A DNA stretch of 64,000 bases from Cohnella pontilimi. GTDB taxonomy: Bacteria; Bacillota; Bacilli; Paenibacillales; Paenibacillaceae. The stretch's first letter is position 1; each line of letters starts with the position of its first letter. Below the pieces are notes generated by a model. That model worked only from the letters and a program-made list of their open reading frames with translations, was not told the origin of the DNA and did no database searches. Position numbers and translations under genes: made by a program. The DNA lies in the NCBI RefSeq assembly GCF_005049045.1, contig NZ_SUPK01000001.1, positions 186,001 through 250,000 on the forward strand, written 5' to 3'. This document shows positions 48,286 through 56,551 of the stretch, piece by piece.

Positions 48286-49257
48286 ATGCAACTTTTCGTG
48301 GGCGTCGATATTGGGGGAACGAATACGAAGCTAGGTCTCGTGCGCAACGGTCGGCTTACGGGAGACGAGACCTCAGTTCCGACGATCTCCGAGACGCCGG
48401 GCAGGACGGATCGGCCATCCCGCTATTTGGACCTTCTAGCGGCTGAAATTCGCCGGGCTGTACTGGACGGCGGGTTTCGACTGCAAGATGTCGCCGGCGT
48501 CGGGATCGGCGTACCCGGCAAAGTGGACAATCGGGCGGGAATCGTTCACGACGCCACGAATCTCGGCTGGTTGAACGTAAAGCTGGCCGGGGAGATGACC
48601 GCTCGTCTCGGGATTCCCGTGTATGCCGATCACGACCTGCGCACCATAGCGCGCGGCGAACTATACGCCGGTGCCGGACAAGGGAAAAAAGACATCCTAT
48701 GCGTCGCTATGGGGACCGGAATCGCAGCCGCGTCCGTAACCGATGGGCGGGTCGTGCAAGGAGCCGATTATTGTGCAGGCGAAATCGGTCATGACGCGGT
48801 GCGGGGCAATACCGCCGTATGTGCCTGCGGAAAAGTGGGCTGCCTGGAAACGATCGCTTCGGCGATCGGCATTTCCCGTCTGGCGGACGAGATGCTTCGC
48901 CAGGACCGACTCTCCGCTTTGGCGGAAGCTCCTCGTCCCGTAACGCCTTATCAAGTGCATCAAGCCTGCGAGGCGGGGGACGAGGATGCGATTGGATTGT
49001 TTCGGTTTGTAGCTGAAACATTAGGTGAAAAGCTGGCAACCGTCATCGCGCTCTTGAATCCGGAGCTGATTGTGATCGGCGGCGGACTTTCGCGGTCCGA
49101 GGCTTTCTTGTTGGCTCCGCTTCGCACGTACTTATACGGTCAATTTCCACACTATCGGGCCTATATGCAAATTGTCGGCAGTACGCTCGGCGACAGTGCC
49201 GGCATTCTCGGTGCCGCCCATCATGCGGCAGAGCGGCTGGCTGCCGCTGGAACCTAA
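48286..49257 (+). CDS. ROK-family sugar kinase
   Basis: A 323-residue ROK kinase. It has the ATP phosphate-binding GVDIGGTNTKLGLV at the start, VGIGVPGKVD near residue 78, DHDLRTIARGELYAGA with the catalytic aspartate near 118, and the zinc motif CACGKVGCLE near 180. No N-terminal helix-turn-helix is present, so it is a kinase rather than a repressor. Glucose, N-acetylglucosamine or N-acetylmannosamine are typical substrates. With NagA next, an N-acetylhexosamine kinase is plausible. GGTGG lies upstream of ATG 48286. NagA follows after 13 bases. Confidence 0.88.
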   Translation: MQLFVGVDIGGTNTKLGLVRNGRLTGDETSVPTISETPGRTDRPSRYLDLLAAEIRRAVLDGGFRLQDVAGVGIGVPGKVDNRAGIVHDATNLGWLNVKLAGEMTARLGIPVYADHDLRTIARGELYAGAGQGKKDILCVAMGTGIAAASVTDGRVVQGADYCAGEIGHDAVRGNTAVCACGKVGCLETIASAIGISRLADEMLRQDRLSALAEAPRPVTPYQVHQACEAGDEDAIGLFRFVAETLGEKLATVIALLNPELIVIGGGLSRSEAFLLAPLRTYLYGQFPHYRAYMQIVGSTLGDSAGILGAAHHAAERLAAAGT

Positions 49258-49270
49258 AGGAGGATCGGCC

Positions 49271-50437
49271 ATGTCATCTACAGTCTGGATGAACGGCAGC
49301 TTCTATACAGAGCAGGGCGTGATCGAAAACGGATATATGCGAGTCAGCGCAGATGGTTTGATTCAAGACATTGGACCGGAGTTCGGGCCGGTTCGTCCGA
49401 AGGAAGGCGAGCGGTTCGTCGATCTGCAGGGGCGGAAAGTGATTCCGGGCCTGATCGATGTGCATGTGCATGGCGGGAACGGATTTGAGGTGATGAAGCC
49501 GGCTTATGAGCAACTGGACGGAATGAGTCGGTACTTTGCCGCCCACGGCACCACAACTTTCCTGGCCACAACGGCTTCCGGTACCCAAGAGGAGATCGTT
49601 GCGGCACTTCATAACATTCGGAAAGCCATGTCCCTCGGAGTCGGGGGAGCGGAAATCGCGGGCGTACATTTGGAGGGCCCGTTTCTGAACGACAAGCGGA
49701 GAGGGGCGTTTCAAACGTCGGATCTTCGTCCCGCAAGCATCGACGAGATGAGGATCTATCTTGAAGCGGCCGGAGGCGCCATGCGGCTTGTCACGCTTGC
49801 GCCGGAAATTCCGGGCGGGTTCGAATTGGCCGCTTGGCTGCTCGAACAAGGCGTCCAGGTATCGATTGGTCATTCCGACGCCACATTCGAAGAAGTGAAA
49901 AATGCGGTCGCCTTGGGGTGCCGTCACACGACGCACCATTTTAACGGGATGCGCCCGCTTCATCACCGCGATCCGGGTGTCGCGGGAGCCGGGCTGATGA
50001 TTCCGGAGCTTACTACGGAACTGATCGCCGACGGAGTACATGTTCATCCTGCCGTGGTCAAAATGTTATTCGACGTCAAGACTCCGAAAAAAGTGTGCGT
50101 CATTACGGATTCAGTGGTCTACGCTGGCTTGCCTGACGGCGTATATGGCGGCAGTACGATGGCGGGAGGGATGATCACCTTAACCGGCAGCGATACGCTG
50201 GCAGGCAGTACCCTCACGATGATCCAGGCGCTGCGGAATGTGATCGATTTCACTGGGCTTCCGCTTGAGACGGTTCTTGCTGCCTTCACTCTCGTGCCGG
50301 CAGCGGAGTGCGGCGCGGCCAACAGGAAAGGGTCGCTCAACGTCGGCAAAGACGCAGACTTTCTGATTCTCGACGGAGAACTGCAGCTCCACGCCACCTA
50401 CGTAAAAGGCAAGGCCGTTTATCAACGAACCGCATAA
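49271..50437 (+). CDS. nagA: N-acetylglucosamine-6-phosphate deacetylase, second copy
   Basis: A 388-residue NagA. Motifs: IDVHVHGGNGFEVM near residue 62 (complete HxHG), GVHLEGPFLN near 132, IGHSDATFEEV near 200, HHFNGMRPLHHRDPG near 222 and the catalytic aspartate in VITDSVVYAGLPDG near 280. ATG 49271 follows AGGAGG at seven bases. It lies in the cre-controlled operon after a ROK kinase, so it probably serves catabolism of external amino sugar, in contrast to the wall-linked copy at 25046. The two copies are clearly divergent paralogues. Confidence 0.9.
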   Translation: MSSTVWMNGSFYTEQGVIENGYMRVSADGLIQDIGPEFGPVRPKEGERFVDLQGRKVIPGLIDVHVHGGNGFEVMKPAYEQLDGMSRYFAAHGTTTFLATTASGTQEEIVAALHNIRKAMSLGVGGAEIAGVHLEGPFLNDKRRGAFQTSDLRPASIDEMRIYLEAAGGAMRLVTLAPEIPGGFELAAWLLEQGVQVSIGHSDATFEEVKNAVALGCRHTTHHFNGMRPLHHRDPGVAGAGLMIPELTTELIADGVHVHPAVVKMLFDVKTPKKVCVITDSVVYAGLPDGVYGGSTMAGGMITLTGSDTLAGSTLTMIQALRNVIDFTGLPLETVLAAFTLVPAAECGAANRKGSLNVGKDADFLILDGELQLHATYVKGKAVYQRTA

Positions 50438-50725
50438 AGCATTTCCGCTAGGAAAATAAGAGGATTTACCGATGGCTGGACAGCATTGGGACTGCGCCTT
50501 CCGGACAGGAGCTGCTTGGCGGTATGGAGGCTTGTCGGCAGCACGAAAGAGTGCCTGCTGCCCATGCCTCACGCCGCCGGCCGAAAAGTATCCGTGCGGC
50601 TCGGTTACCCTTCGAACGGCGTCTGTGAATGGCGGTGGCATGAGGCTGCGGCGCAGCTGAGCGTTTCAATTCCGGAACGGTACAACGCGAGAATTTTTAT
50701 TATCGATCATCATGATTCACAGTAG
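50438..50725 (+). pseudogene. C-terminal remnant resembling an alpha-galactosidase-like glycosidase
   Basis: The frame of the second nagA continues open past its stop to a TAG at 50723-50725 without a start codon and ribosome binding site. The residues GFTDGWTALGLRLPD, LLPMPHAAGRKVSVRLGYPS and LSVSIPERYNARIFIID look like the beta-sandwich C-terminus of a glycoside hydrolase of the GH36 kind. Only about 90 residues remain of a gene that would be about 700, so it is a deletion remnant. The family assignment is tentative. Confidence 0.45.
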
Positions 50726-50763
50726 GAGAAAAGCCATCGATCCAAGCAGAGGAGAGAAATCGG

Positions 50764-51741
50764 ATGAAAATGAAAGCGAGTGCACTTGTCGGACCCCAAA
50801 AGAACGAAATGGTGGAGGTGGACATACCGTCGATCAGCGAGGAAGAAGTGCTGATCCGCGTAAAAGTATGCGGGGTATGCGCGTCAGAGCTTCATCCTTG
50901 GATCGAAGGAGCGGGTTGGCTGGAAGCCGGCGGGCAGCGTCCGATATTCGGTCACGAGCCGGTCGGGATCATTGAAAAAGTCGGTTCGCGCGTCACAGGA
51001 TTTCAAGAAGGCGATCGTGTGACGGGTCTCATTCAAAATGCGTTCGCGCAATTCGCGAAGGCGGATTACCGCAAAATCGTCAAGGTTCCCGACGGTCTTG
51101 ATGATTTGGAGGCCATGGGCGAGCCGTTGTCCTGTCTGATGAGCGGCGCGGACCGCACGCCGGTGTCGCTTGGAAACGATGTGGCGGTAATCGGCGCGGG
51201 CTTCATGGGACTTGGATTCCTTCAGCTGATGCGGCTGAAAGGCGCGGGCCGCATTATCGCGGTCGATATGCGGGAGGAGAGCCTTCAGCAAGCCCGCCGC
51301 TTCGGTGCTGTTGAGTGTTACACACCGGAAAACGTGAAGCCGGAGTATAAAGTCACCGAGTGGGCGCATATGGATCAAGGCATCAAAGGAATCGACGTAG
51401 TGGTCGAAGCGACCGGTTCGCAAGGAGGTCTGCAGCTTGCGGGCGATATGACGGCCGTACACGGGACGTTGTCGGTGGTGGGTTATCATCAGGGCGGCAT
51501 GCGGAACGTCAACATGGAGCTTTGGAACTGGAAAGCGATCTCAGTGATCAACGCCCACGAGCGCCGGTATCAGGTACATGTGAAACAGATGGAAGCGGGT
51601 TTGAAGCTGATCTCCGCCGGACTTTTCAATATGAAGGACCTGGTAACGAACGTCTACAGCCTAGGAGAAGTGGATGCGGCTTACGACGCGATCAAATCGA
51701 AGCCGAACGGCTTTATTAAATCCGTCATCCGAATCGATTAA
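50764..51741 (+). CDS. Medium-chain dehydrogenase/reductase, polyol/sugar-type
   Basis: A 325-residue MDR protein. The catalytic-zinc segment is CGVCASELHPW near residue 38, with GHEPVGIIEKVG (near 62) holding the second ligand. The Rossmann motif is VIGAGFMGLGFLQLM near 143. The four-cysteine structural zinc lobe is absent (the segment reads NAFAQFAKADYRK), and the protein is shorter than the usual 340-350. It should oxidise a sugar or polyol alcohol with NAD(P). ATG 50764 follows AGGAGAG. It is the last intact gene of the cre-controlled operon and is followed by a strong terminator. Confidence 0.82.
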   Translation: MKMKASALVGPQKNEMVEVDIPSISEEEVLIRVKVCGVCASELHPWIEGAGWLEAGGQRPIFGHEPVGIIEKVGSRVTGFQEGDRVTGLIQNAFAQFAKADYRKIVKVPDGLDDLEAMGEPLSCLMSGADRTPVSLGNDVAVIGAGFMGLGFLQLMRLKGAGRIIAVDMREESLQQARRFGAVECYTPENVKPEYKVTEWAHMDQGIKGIDVVVEATGSQGGLQLAGDMTAVHGTLSVVGYHQGGMRNVNMELWNWKAISVINAHERRYQVHVKQMEAGLKLISAGLFNMKDLVTNVYSLGEVDAAYDAIKSKPNGFIKSVIRID

Positions 51742-51749
51742 GAACGCTC

Positions 51750-51786
51750 AAAGGGCAGTCCGACCAGCGGTCGGGCTGCCCTTTGC
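51750..51786 (+). terminator. Terminator of the amino-sugar operon
   Basis: A 16-bp stem AAAGGGCAGTCCGACC (51750-51765) / GGTCGGGCTGCCCTTT (51769-51784) with one G-T pair and a three-base loop. Confidence 0.85.
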
Positions 51787-51848
51787 TCATGTTAATGGTT
51801 AATTTCTAAAATCGGGTATTCTAAGCAAAACGATTAAAGGTGATCGCC

Positions 51849-53336
51849 ATGGACAAGCATAAAAAAGTCCTGTTCATTGTCGCCGACTCCTTGATGTATC
51901 AAGCGGTTGACGAAGGGATCAAGCGCAAGGAGCTGCCGGCTTTGCAATTTTTGGTTGAGCATGGTCAGTATTATAAGGATTTGGTCAGTGCGTTCCCGAC
52001 AATGTCGGTCACCATCGACAGTTCTCTGCTTACAGGAACGTATCCGGACGAGCACGGCGTTCCGGGCTTGATCTGGTATTGTGCGGAAGAACAGAGAATC
52101 GTCAATTATGGAACAGGCCCAATGGAAATCCTCAGGCAAGGAATCGATCAAGTGCTCATCGATGCCATCCGGAATTTGAACGGCAAGCATTTGAATCCCA
52201 GCACCGCCACCATTTACGAAGAATTGGCCGAACGCGGACTCAAATCCGGTTCCGTGAACGGAATCATATACCGCGGAATCGCAAGCCATACGCTATCTTT
52301 GCCCGCCTATTTTTCACCGCTCACTTCATTGCCGAAAGAAATAACCGTAAAGGGACCGGATGTGCTGGCTTTCGGCGCATTAGACAGTCCGTTTCCTGAA
52401 GAAAAACATCTCCCCGACGGACTCTTCAGGAAACTAGGGTTTAATGATCAATACGCGGTCGAAACGGTGGCTCATTTGGTCAAGAACGGGCAGCTGCCGG
52501 ATTTTCTGTATGTGTATTTATCGGACATGGATCAACATATTCACCGGAAAGGTCCTCCTGATTTGAAGGCGGTCATCAAGCTGGACGGCCATCTTAATGC
52601 CTTGTTGGAAGCATTCGGTTCCAAGGAACAAGCGCTTAAGCAGGCGGTAATCATGGTGACAGGTGACAGCGGTGTGTCCTCCATTGTACCGTCACATGAA
52701 GATCCGGTCGTGCAGCTTCCGGAACTGTTGAAACCATACCACATCTTAAAACCCGGAGCTGCTGTTGACCGCGAGACGGAAGTCGTCTTAGCCGTGAACG
52801 AGACGATGGCCTATGTGTACTCCCTGCAGGAGGGTGCCGACCGTCAGCTAAGAGAGATGGCGGAGCTTCTGAGAGCCGAGTCCCGCATTGACTTGGTGGC
52901 TTGGAAAGAGAAGGAATGGGTACGAGTATGGAAAGTCGGTGAATCCGGCGAACTGCGTTATCGGTCCAATGGCAAGATGACGGATCTGTACGATCAGTCA
53001 TGGGAGATAGAAGGGAACCATAAAATACTGGATCTCTCGCAAGACCTAAACGGCCGTTTGCAATACGGGGAATATCCGGACGGATTGCGAAGACTGTGGG
53101 CTTCCCTGCATTCGCATAAAGGTAATTTCATAGTCGTGACCGCCAAACCGGGATATGAACTAGCCGGTCACAGTTCGCCGGCTCACCGGGGCGGCGGCGG
53201 GCACGGAACGTTTCATCGGATAGAATCTTTAATCCCATTAATTATTTGCGGTACCGACGCAATGCCTCATCGACGCCGGATTGTGGATCTCAAAAGTTAT
53301 TTGCTGCAACTATTACAGAACGGTCGAACGAAATAA
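51849..53336 (+). CDS. Type I phosphodiesterase / nucleotide pyrophosphatase family protein
   Basis: A 495-residue alkaline-phosphatase-superfamily enzyme. The metal ligand aspartate is in LFIVADSLMYQ near residue 11, and the nucleophile threonine is in AFPTMSVTIDSSLLTG near 50. Further metal ligands are in YLSDMDQHIHRKG near 230, VTGDSGVSS near 277 and GHSSPAHRGGGGHGTF near 445. Members hydrolyse phosphodiester or phosphonate bonds of nucleotides and lipids. No signal peptide is visible, so it is probably cytosolic. ATG 51849 follows AAAGGTG at six bases. It is transcribed alone. Confidence 0.85.
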   Translation: MDKHKKVLFIVADSLMYQAVDEGIKRKELPALQFLVEHGQYYKDLVSAFPTMSVTIDSSLLTGTYPDEHGVPGLIWYCAEEQRIVNYGTGPMEILRQGIDQVLIDAIRNLNGKHLNPSTATIYEELAERGLKSGSVNGIIYRGIASHTLSLPAYFSPLTSLPKEITVKGPDVLAFGALDSPFPEEKHLPDGLFRKLGFNDQYAVETVAHLVKNGQLPDFLYVYLSDMDQHIHRKGPPDLKAVIKLDGHLNALLEAFGSKEQALKQAVIMVTGDSGVSSIVPSHEDPVVQLPELLKPYHILKPGAAVDRETEVVLAVNETMAYVYSLQEGADRQLREMAELLRAESRIDLVAWKEKEWVRVWKVGESGELRYRSNGKMTDLYDQSWEIEGNHKILDLSQDLNGRLQYGEYPDGLRRLWASLHSHKGNFIVVTAKPGYELAGHSSPAHRGGGGHGTFHRIESLIPLIICGTDAMPHRRRIVDLKSYLLQLLQNGRTK

Positions 53337-53367
53337 AAAAGCTCGGGCCTGGGCCCGAACTGTTTTT
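53335..53367. terminator. Bidirectional terminator
   Basis: TCGGGCC (53343-53349) and GGCCCGA (53352-53358), a 7-bp GC stem with a very tight loop. Five T residues follow on the plus strand (53363-53367) and six on the minus strand (53335-53340), so it can end transcription from both sides. Confidence 0.75.
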
Positions 53368-53376
53368 ACTGCCGTG

Positions 53377-53589
53377 TTACGGGTCGGGATAGATCCGATC
53401 CGCTTTGCCGCCGCGAAGCTTCTCCGATGCGATGCTGTCATTGTGCTGGAAAGCCGCCCGCTCGGATTTCATTTGGATGTCGTTCTCGTTGCTTTCTTTA
53501 GCGGAGGTGGACGGGGTATTGAGCGAAGCTTCCGTAATTTGGTGCGCTTCATTGCGCTGGATATTATCCGTGGACGGAGGAAGCGAACA
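53377..53589 (-). other. Open minus-strand frame with coding-like composition but no usable start
   Basis: This minus-strand frame encodes 70 hydrophilic residues rich in Glu, Ser, Asn, Lys and Gln (for example QRNEAHQITEASLNTPSTS and EKLRGGKADRIYPDP at the end) and stops in front of the bidirectional terminator. No ATG, GTG or TTG with ribosome binding site opens it; the first ATG is at 53472, leaving only 31 residues. The plus strand here looks non-coding. It may be the remains of a small gene with a damaged start. Confidence 0.3.
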
Positions 53590-53591
53590 TC

Positions 53592-53875
53592 ATGGAGAAA
53601 ACAATATATGAAATCAAATACAACGATTGGTTTCACGTTCGCATGACGTCGGAACGAGAACCGATGGAAGAGATCGCTTCGTGAAGACGGCGTTTGAAGC
53701 GGTGCTGACGGACATCGTGATGAGGGACAAAACGGAAACGATCTGGCAATGGGTTTGTACACAGATCGGCCAGGCATTGCAAAACACAGAACTTGCGCGC
53801 AATACGGAAGAGGACCCGCTGGATACGGTCATTGACATCGTGTCGCATCTTAAAAGAAGCAGGCTTAGCAGCTGA
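53592..53875 (+). pseudogene. Small frameshifted gene, function unknown
   Basis: ATG 53592 has GGAGG upstream and encodes KTIYEIKYNDWFHVRM and MEEIAS before a stop at 53682. The frame one base back continues from RFVKTAFEAVLTDIVM to LDTVIDIVSHLKRSRLSS and a stop at 53875. Joined, they give a protein of about 94 residues of even, coding-like composition. A one-base loss near 53675 (mutation or sequencing error) explains it. I do not recognise the family. Confidence 0.55.
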
Positions 53876-53950
53876 AAGCCGTGTACATGCACGGCTTTGT
53901 TCATTCATATACATAATCGTGCAACCGGACTCTATAACGGGGTGATGGGG

Positions 53951-54391
53951 ATGAGCGCGATTCCCGGCGATTTCGATGATTTGGACATCTCGAACGATAC
54001 TAAAATGATTTTGAACGAACTCGTCAAGCGAAAGAAGAAATACGACCAGGTGAAAGCCCAATATGCGGCTGTCGTCATCTGCGGGATCGTAGTCGGAGTC
54101 TTTGTATTAAGCTGGTTGTTTCGCTTAAAGTCTGCGACAATCCAAAATGCCTTATCTGTCTTATCGATGTCGATGTCGGCGGTGTACATCGCGATGCTGG
54201 CCGGTCTGTTCCTGTCGGCTAGAAACCTGGCGGCGCAGTACAAAAAAAGAAAGAAGAAGTATGAGGATTTGCGCGAGGAGACGATCGATTTATTAAATGC
54301 GGATTGGAAACTTAATCTGAAAACGAATAAAAGAGACAAAATTTCGGAGCGGCTGTCTGAAAAAGGCATTAACATTCGTTATAAAAGTTAA
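53951..54391 (+). CDS. Small membrane protein with two helices and basic coiled-coil flanks
   Basis: A protein of about 146 residues that I do not recognise. A charged N-terminal helix (NELVKRKKKYDQVKAQY, about 22-38) leads into two membrane segments (about 40-60 and 73-93) and a basic C-terminal helix (AAQYKKRKKKYEDLREETID, about 98-117). The symmetric KRKKKY repeats before and after the hairpin suggest both ends are cytosolic. The likely start is ATG 53951 behind GGGGTG; GTG 53942 and ATG 53945 are close alternatives. Confidence 0.6.
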   Translation: MSAIPGDFDDLDISNDTKMILNELVKRKKKYDQVKAQYAAVVICGIVVGVFVLSWLFRLKSATIQNALSVLSMSMSAVYIAMLAGLFLSARNLAAQYKKRKKKYEDLREETIDLLNADWKLNLKTNKRDKISERLSEKGINIRYKS

Positions 54392-54497
54392 GCTGGGCCG
54401 GTTCATCCCGCCTGCTGGAATCAAATGGGTAATTTTGTTACGATAGTGAGGTGTGAGAGCAAGATAGATTCCGGTAGAACAAAGGAGATGATAGGTT

Positions 54498-54923
54498 ATG
54501 TCAATGAGTCTGAGTCCGTACCTGATCACGAACGGAAATGGGAAGGAAGCTGTCGCGTGGTACGAGGAAGCGTTGAATGCGAAAGTGCTGATGGTTCAAT
54601 CCTTCGGCGATATGCCGGCGGATGCGAACCACCCGATTCCCGATGAAGCGAAGGATCTTATTTTGCACGCCGCACTGCAGTTCGGCGATTCCATGATGAT
54701 GATTTCCGATACGTTTCCCGGAAACCCTCATCAGATCGGCAACCAAGTGACGATCGCCGTTATGGTTGACGACGCGAGCTTGGCGAAACAGATTTTCGAA
54801 AAATTGCAGCAAGGCGGAGAAGTGTTGATGCCGCTTCAGGAAACATTCTGGAGCCCCTCATATGGCATGGTGAAGGACAAGTTTGGGGTTACCTTCCACG
54901 TATCGACGGAGAATCGGAAATAA
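54498..54923 (+). CDS. VOC-family protein, PhnB/3-demethylubiquinone-methyltransferase-like
   Basis: A 141-residue single-domain protein of the vicinal oxygen chelate superfamily in the PhnB-like group. It starts SMSLSPYLITNGNGKEAVAWY, has LHAALQFGDSMMMISD in the middle and ends FWSPSYGMVKDKFGVTFHV, the usual closing strand. It may bind a metal or small ligand; no enzymatic role can be given. AAAGGAG lies ten bases before ATG 54498. It is followed by a clear terminator. Confidence 0.82.
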   Translation: MSMSLSPYLITNGNGKEAVAWYEEALNAKVLMVQSFGDMPADANHPIPDEAKDLILHAALQFGDSMMMISDTFPGNPHQIGNQVTIAVMVDDASLAKQIFEKLQQGGEVLMPLQETFWSPSYGMVKDKFGVTFHVSTENRK

Positions 54924-54946
54924 GCCCGCGGGCTTAAACATGGTTA

Positions 54947-54977
54947 CTGGAGGCGCTGTGAGGCGCCTCCAGTTTTT
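54947..54977 (+). terminator. Terminator after the PhnB-like gene
   Basis: A perfect 10-bp stem CTGGAGGCGC (54947-54956) / GCGCCTCCAG (54963-54972), a six-base loop and five T residues. Confidence 0.88.
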
Positions 54978-55419
54978 ACAGCAGTTTGCCCATGATCGGC
55001 ATAATGGTTTTCACGAGTCCCATGCCGAACTGAATGCCCGGCCATATTTTTCTCATTGTTCCGAAAAAACCGCCGATTCCTCCCAACAGCCCTCCGCCGC
55101 CTTTGCCTGCACCTCCGCCTGCCGGCGGGAACATTCCTGCAGGAGAAAAGCCGAACGGCTGCGGCCATCCTCCGGCTCCCCAGGGACTAAAAGGCACATT
55201 CCCGGGAAAAAAAGCGGAAATTTTCGTTTTATCCAAACGTGCACGAGCAGACTTGGGTAACTTCCCCAGCTTTTTGTAGCCGGCAAGCGTGACCGTTTTA
55301 TCATTCACCTGTCTCAATCGCCCGATATAGTAACTGCCGTCGTGAAGAATTACGGCAACGGGTTGATCGATCCATTCTTTCACATCCTCGATTCGCACAG
55401 TCTCGTTTTTTCTTCGCAT
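54976..55419 (-). CDS. Sm-like N-terminal domain with glycine-rich tail, function unknown
   Basis: A 147-residue protein. Residues 5-50 look like an Sm/LSm fold: a helix (VRIEDVKEWIDQ), then strands PVAVILHDGSYYIGRLRQV and KTVTLAGYK, matching the Sm1 pattern VxVxLxDGxxYxGxL. A Pro/Gly/Phe-rich stretch follows (NVPFSPWGAGGWPQPFGFSP), then a poly-Gly tract and an amphipathic end (FGMGLVKTIMPIMGKLL). ATG 55419 follows GAGGTGATAG; the frame is open further upstream without a site. No family name comes to mind. The glycine-rich tail is reminiscent of coat or membrane-associated proteins. Confidence 0.6.
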   Translation of the reverse strand: MRRKNETVRIEDVKEWIDQPVAVILHDGSYYIGRLRQVNDKTVTLAGYKKLGKLPKSARARLDKTKISAFFPGNVPFSPWGAGGWPQPFGFSPAGMFPPAGGGAGKGGGGLLGGIGGFFGTMRKIWPGIQFGMGLVKTIMPIMGKLL

Positions 55420-55553
55420 TTCTATCACCTCACTCCCTATCAATCGCTTTAACAGTGTATTCCACTGTCTCCGATCCGCCTGTACGTTCATGCAGGAATT
55501 CAGCCGGGAAGGTGGAAAATGATAATAGGAACTAAATACGGGGGTGGGCTGTG

Positions 55554-55937
55554 ATGGATGGAAATCAAGCGTATTCGATTGCTCCGTGGCTGACGGTTCG
55601 GAACGCCGAGCAAGCTGTTCGATTTTACATATTCGCTTTCGGTGCGGAAGAAGTGTATCGCCTGGAGGACCCGGAAGGATCCGGCGTGTCCAGGCTATCG
55701 ATTCACGGGGCGGAGTTTTGGGTGAGCGGGGATTCTTCCTTCAATCCAGAATCTCCGGGTAACGGAACGATCCGGATGATCTTGACGGTGCCGGATCCTG
55801 ATGCGGTGTTCGGGCAAGCTCTAACAGCCGGCGCGTCGGAGATTTACCCGGTCGAAGAGTCGCACGGCTGGCGAGTAGGGCGCTTGGCAGATCCGTTCGG
55901 ATACCACTGGGAGATCGGCCGTCTGCTGGAAGAATAG
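55554..55937 (+). CDS. VOC-family (glyoxalase-like) protein
   Basis: A 127-residue single VOC domain (IAPWLTVRNAEQAVRFY at the start, VPDPDAVFGQALTAGASEIY in the second half, RLADPFGYHWEIG at the end). It is distinct from the PhnB-like paralogue at 54498. ATG 55554 follows GGGGTGGG; an in-frame GTG lies one codon earlier. A metal-dependent isomerase, dioxygenase or resistance role cannot be told from the sequence. DUF1801 follows 20 bases downstream, so they are probably co-transcribed. Confidence 0.8.
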   Translation: MDGNQAYSIAPWLTVRNAEQAVRFYIFAFGAEEVYRLEDPEGSGVSRLSIHGAEFWVSGDSSFNPESPGNGTIRMILTVPDPDAVFGQALTAGASEIYPVEESHGWRVGRLADPFGYHWEIGRLLEE

Positions 55938-55957
55938 TTGGAAAGGATAAATGCTTC

Positions 55958-56401
55958 ATGTACGAACTTAAGACAAAAGTAACGGACAGCAGTGTGATCG
56001 AGTTTATTGCCAATGTGGAAAGTCCCCAAAAACGTGAGGACGCTTATCGACTATTAGATATTTATACTGAAACGACAGGCTATACCGCGAAAATGTGGGG
56101 ACCCAGCATCATTGGATTCGGCTCGTATCATTACAAATATGAATCCGGGCATGAAGGCGACGCGCCGTTAGTTGGTTTCTCACCTCGAAAAGGGAAAATC
56201 AGTTTATATTTTGCAACAGGCGATCACGAACGGGCGGAATTGTTGAAGAAATTAGGAAAACATACCGCTGGAAAAGCTTGTGTATATATCAATAAAGCCG
56301 CGGATATCGATCTTGATGTGTTGAGAGCTTTAATTCGACAGTCTGTAAGTTTTTTAGAAGAAACTTATGGGAAACAGGATGACGCAGCAGGCAGGAACTA
56401 A
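55958..56401 (+). CDS. DUF1801 family protein
   Basis: A 147-residue protein with the DUF1801 (YdhG-like) fold: DAYRLLDIYTETTGYTAKMWG, IIGFGSYHYKY, VGFSPRKGKISLYF and the closing GKACVYINKAADIDLDVLR. The function is unknown; the fold is related to frataxin/iron-binding folds in distant annotations, which I do not rely on. It is AT-richer than its neighbours, which may indicate more recent arrival. GGAAAGG lies upstream of ATG 55958. A terminator follows. Confidence 0.82.
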   Translation: MYELKTKVTDSSVIEFIANVESPQKREDAYRLLDIYTETTGYTAKMWGPSIIGFGSYHYKYESGHEGDAPLVGFSPRKGKISLYFATGDHERAELLKKLGKHTAGKACVYINKAADIDLDVLRALIRQSVSFLEETYGKQDDAAGRN

Positions 56402-56408
56402 ATGGCGG

Positions 56409-56441
56409 AATGCGGACCCTCATGCGGGGTCCGCATTTTTT
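56409..56441 (+). terminator. Terminator after the DUF1801 gene
   Basis: A perfect 11-bp stem AATGCGGACCC (56409-56419) / GGGTCCGCATT (56427-56437), followed by a T run. Confidence 0.88.
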
Positions 56442-56551
56442 GCGGGGAAGCCCTTTGTTTTTGCGTGCTCTGAAACTCGTTTTTTTATATCATAAATCAT
56501 AAAGATATTAGGCGATTGAAAAGTGTCACGCCACTACTAAAGGAGCACAGC

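Noticed and set aside
53592-53875. Programmed ribosomal frameshifting in the small gene
   Set aside because: The break requires a -1 shift, but no slippery heptamer or downstream pseudoknot-like structure is visible near 53670-53684.
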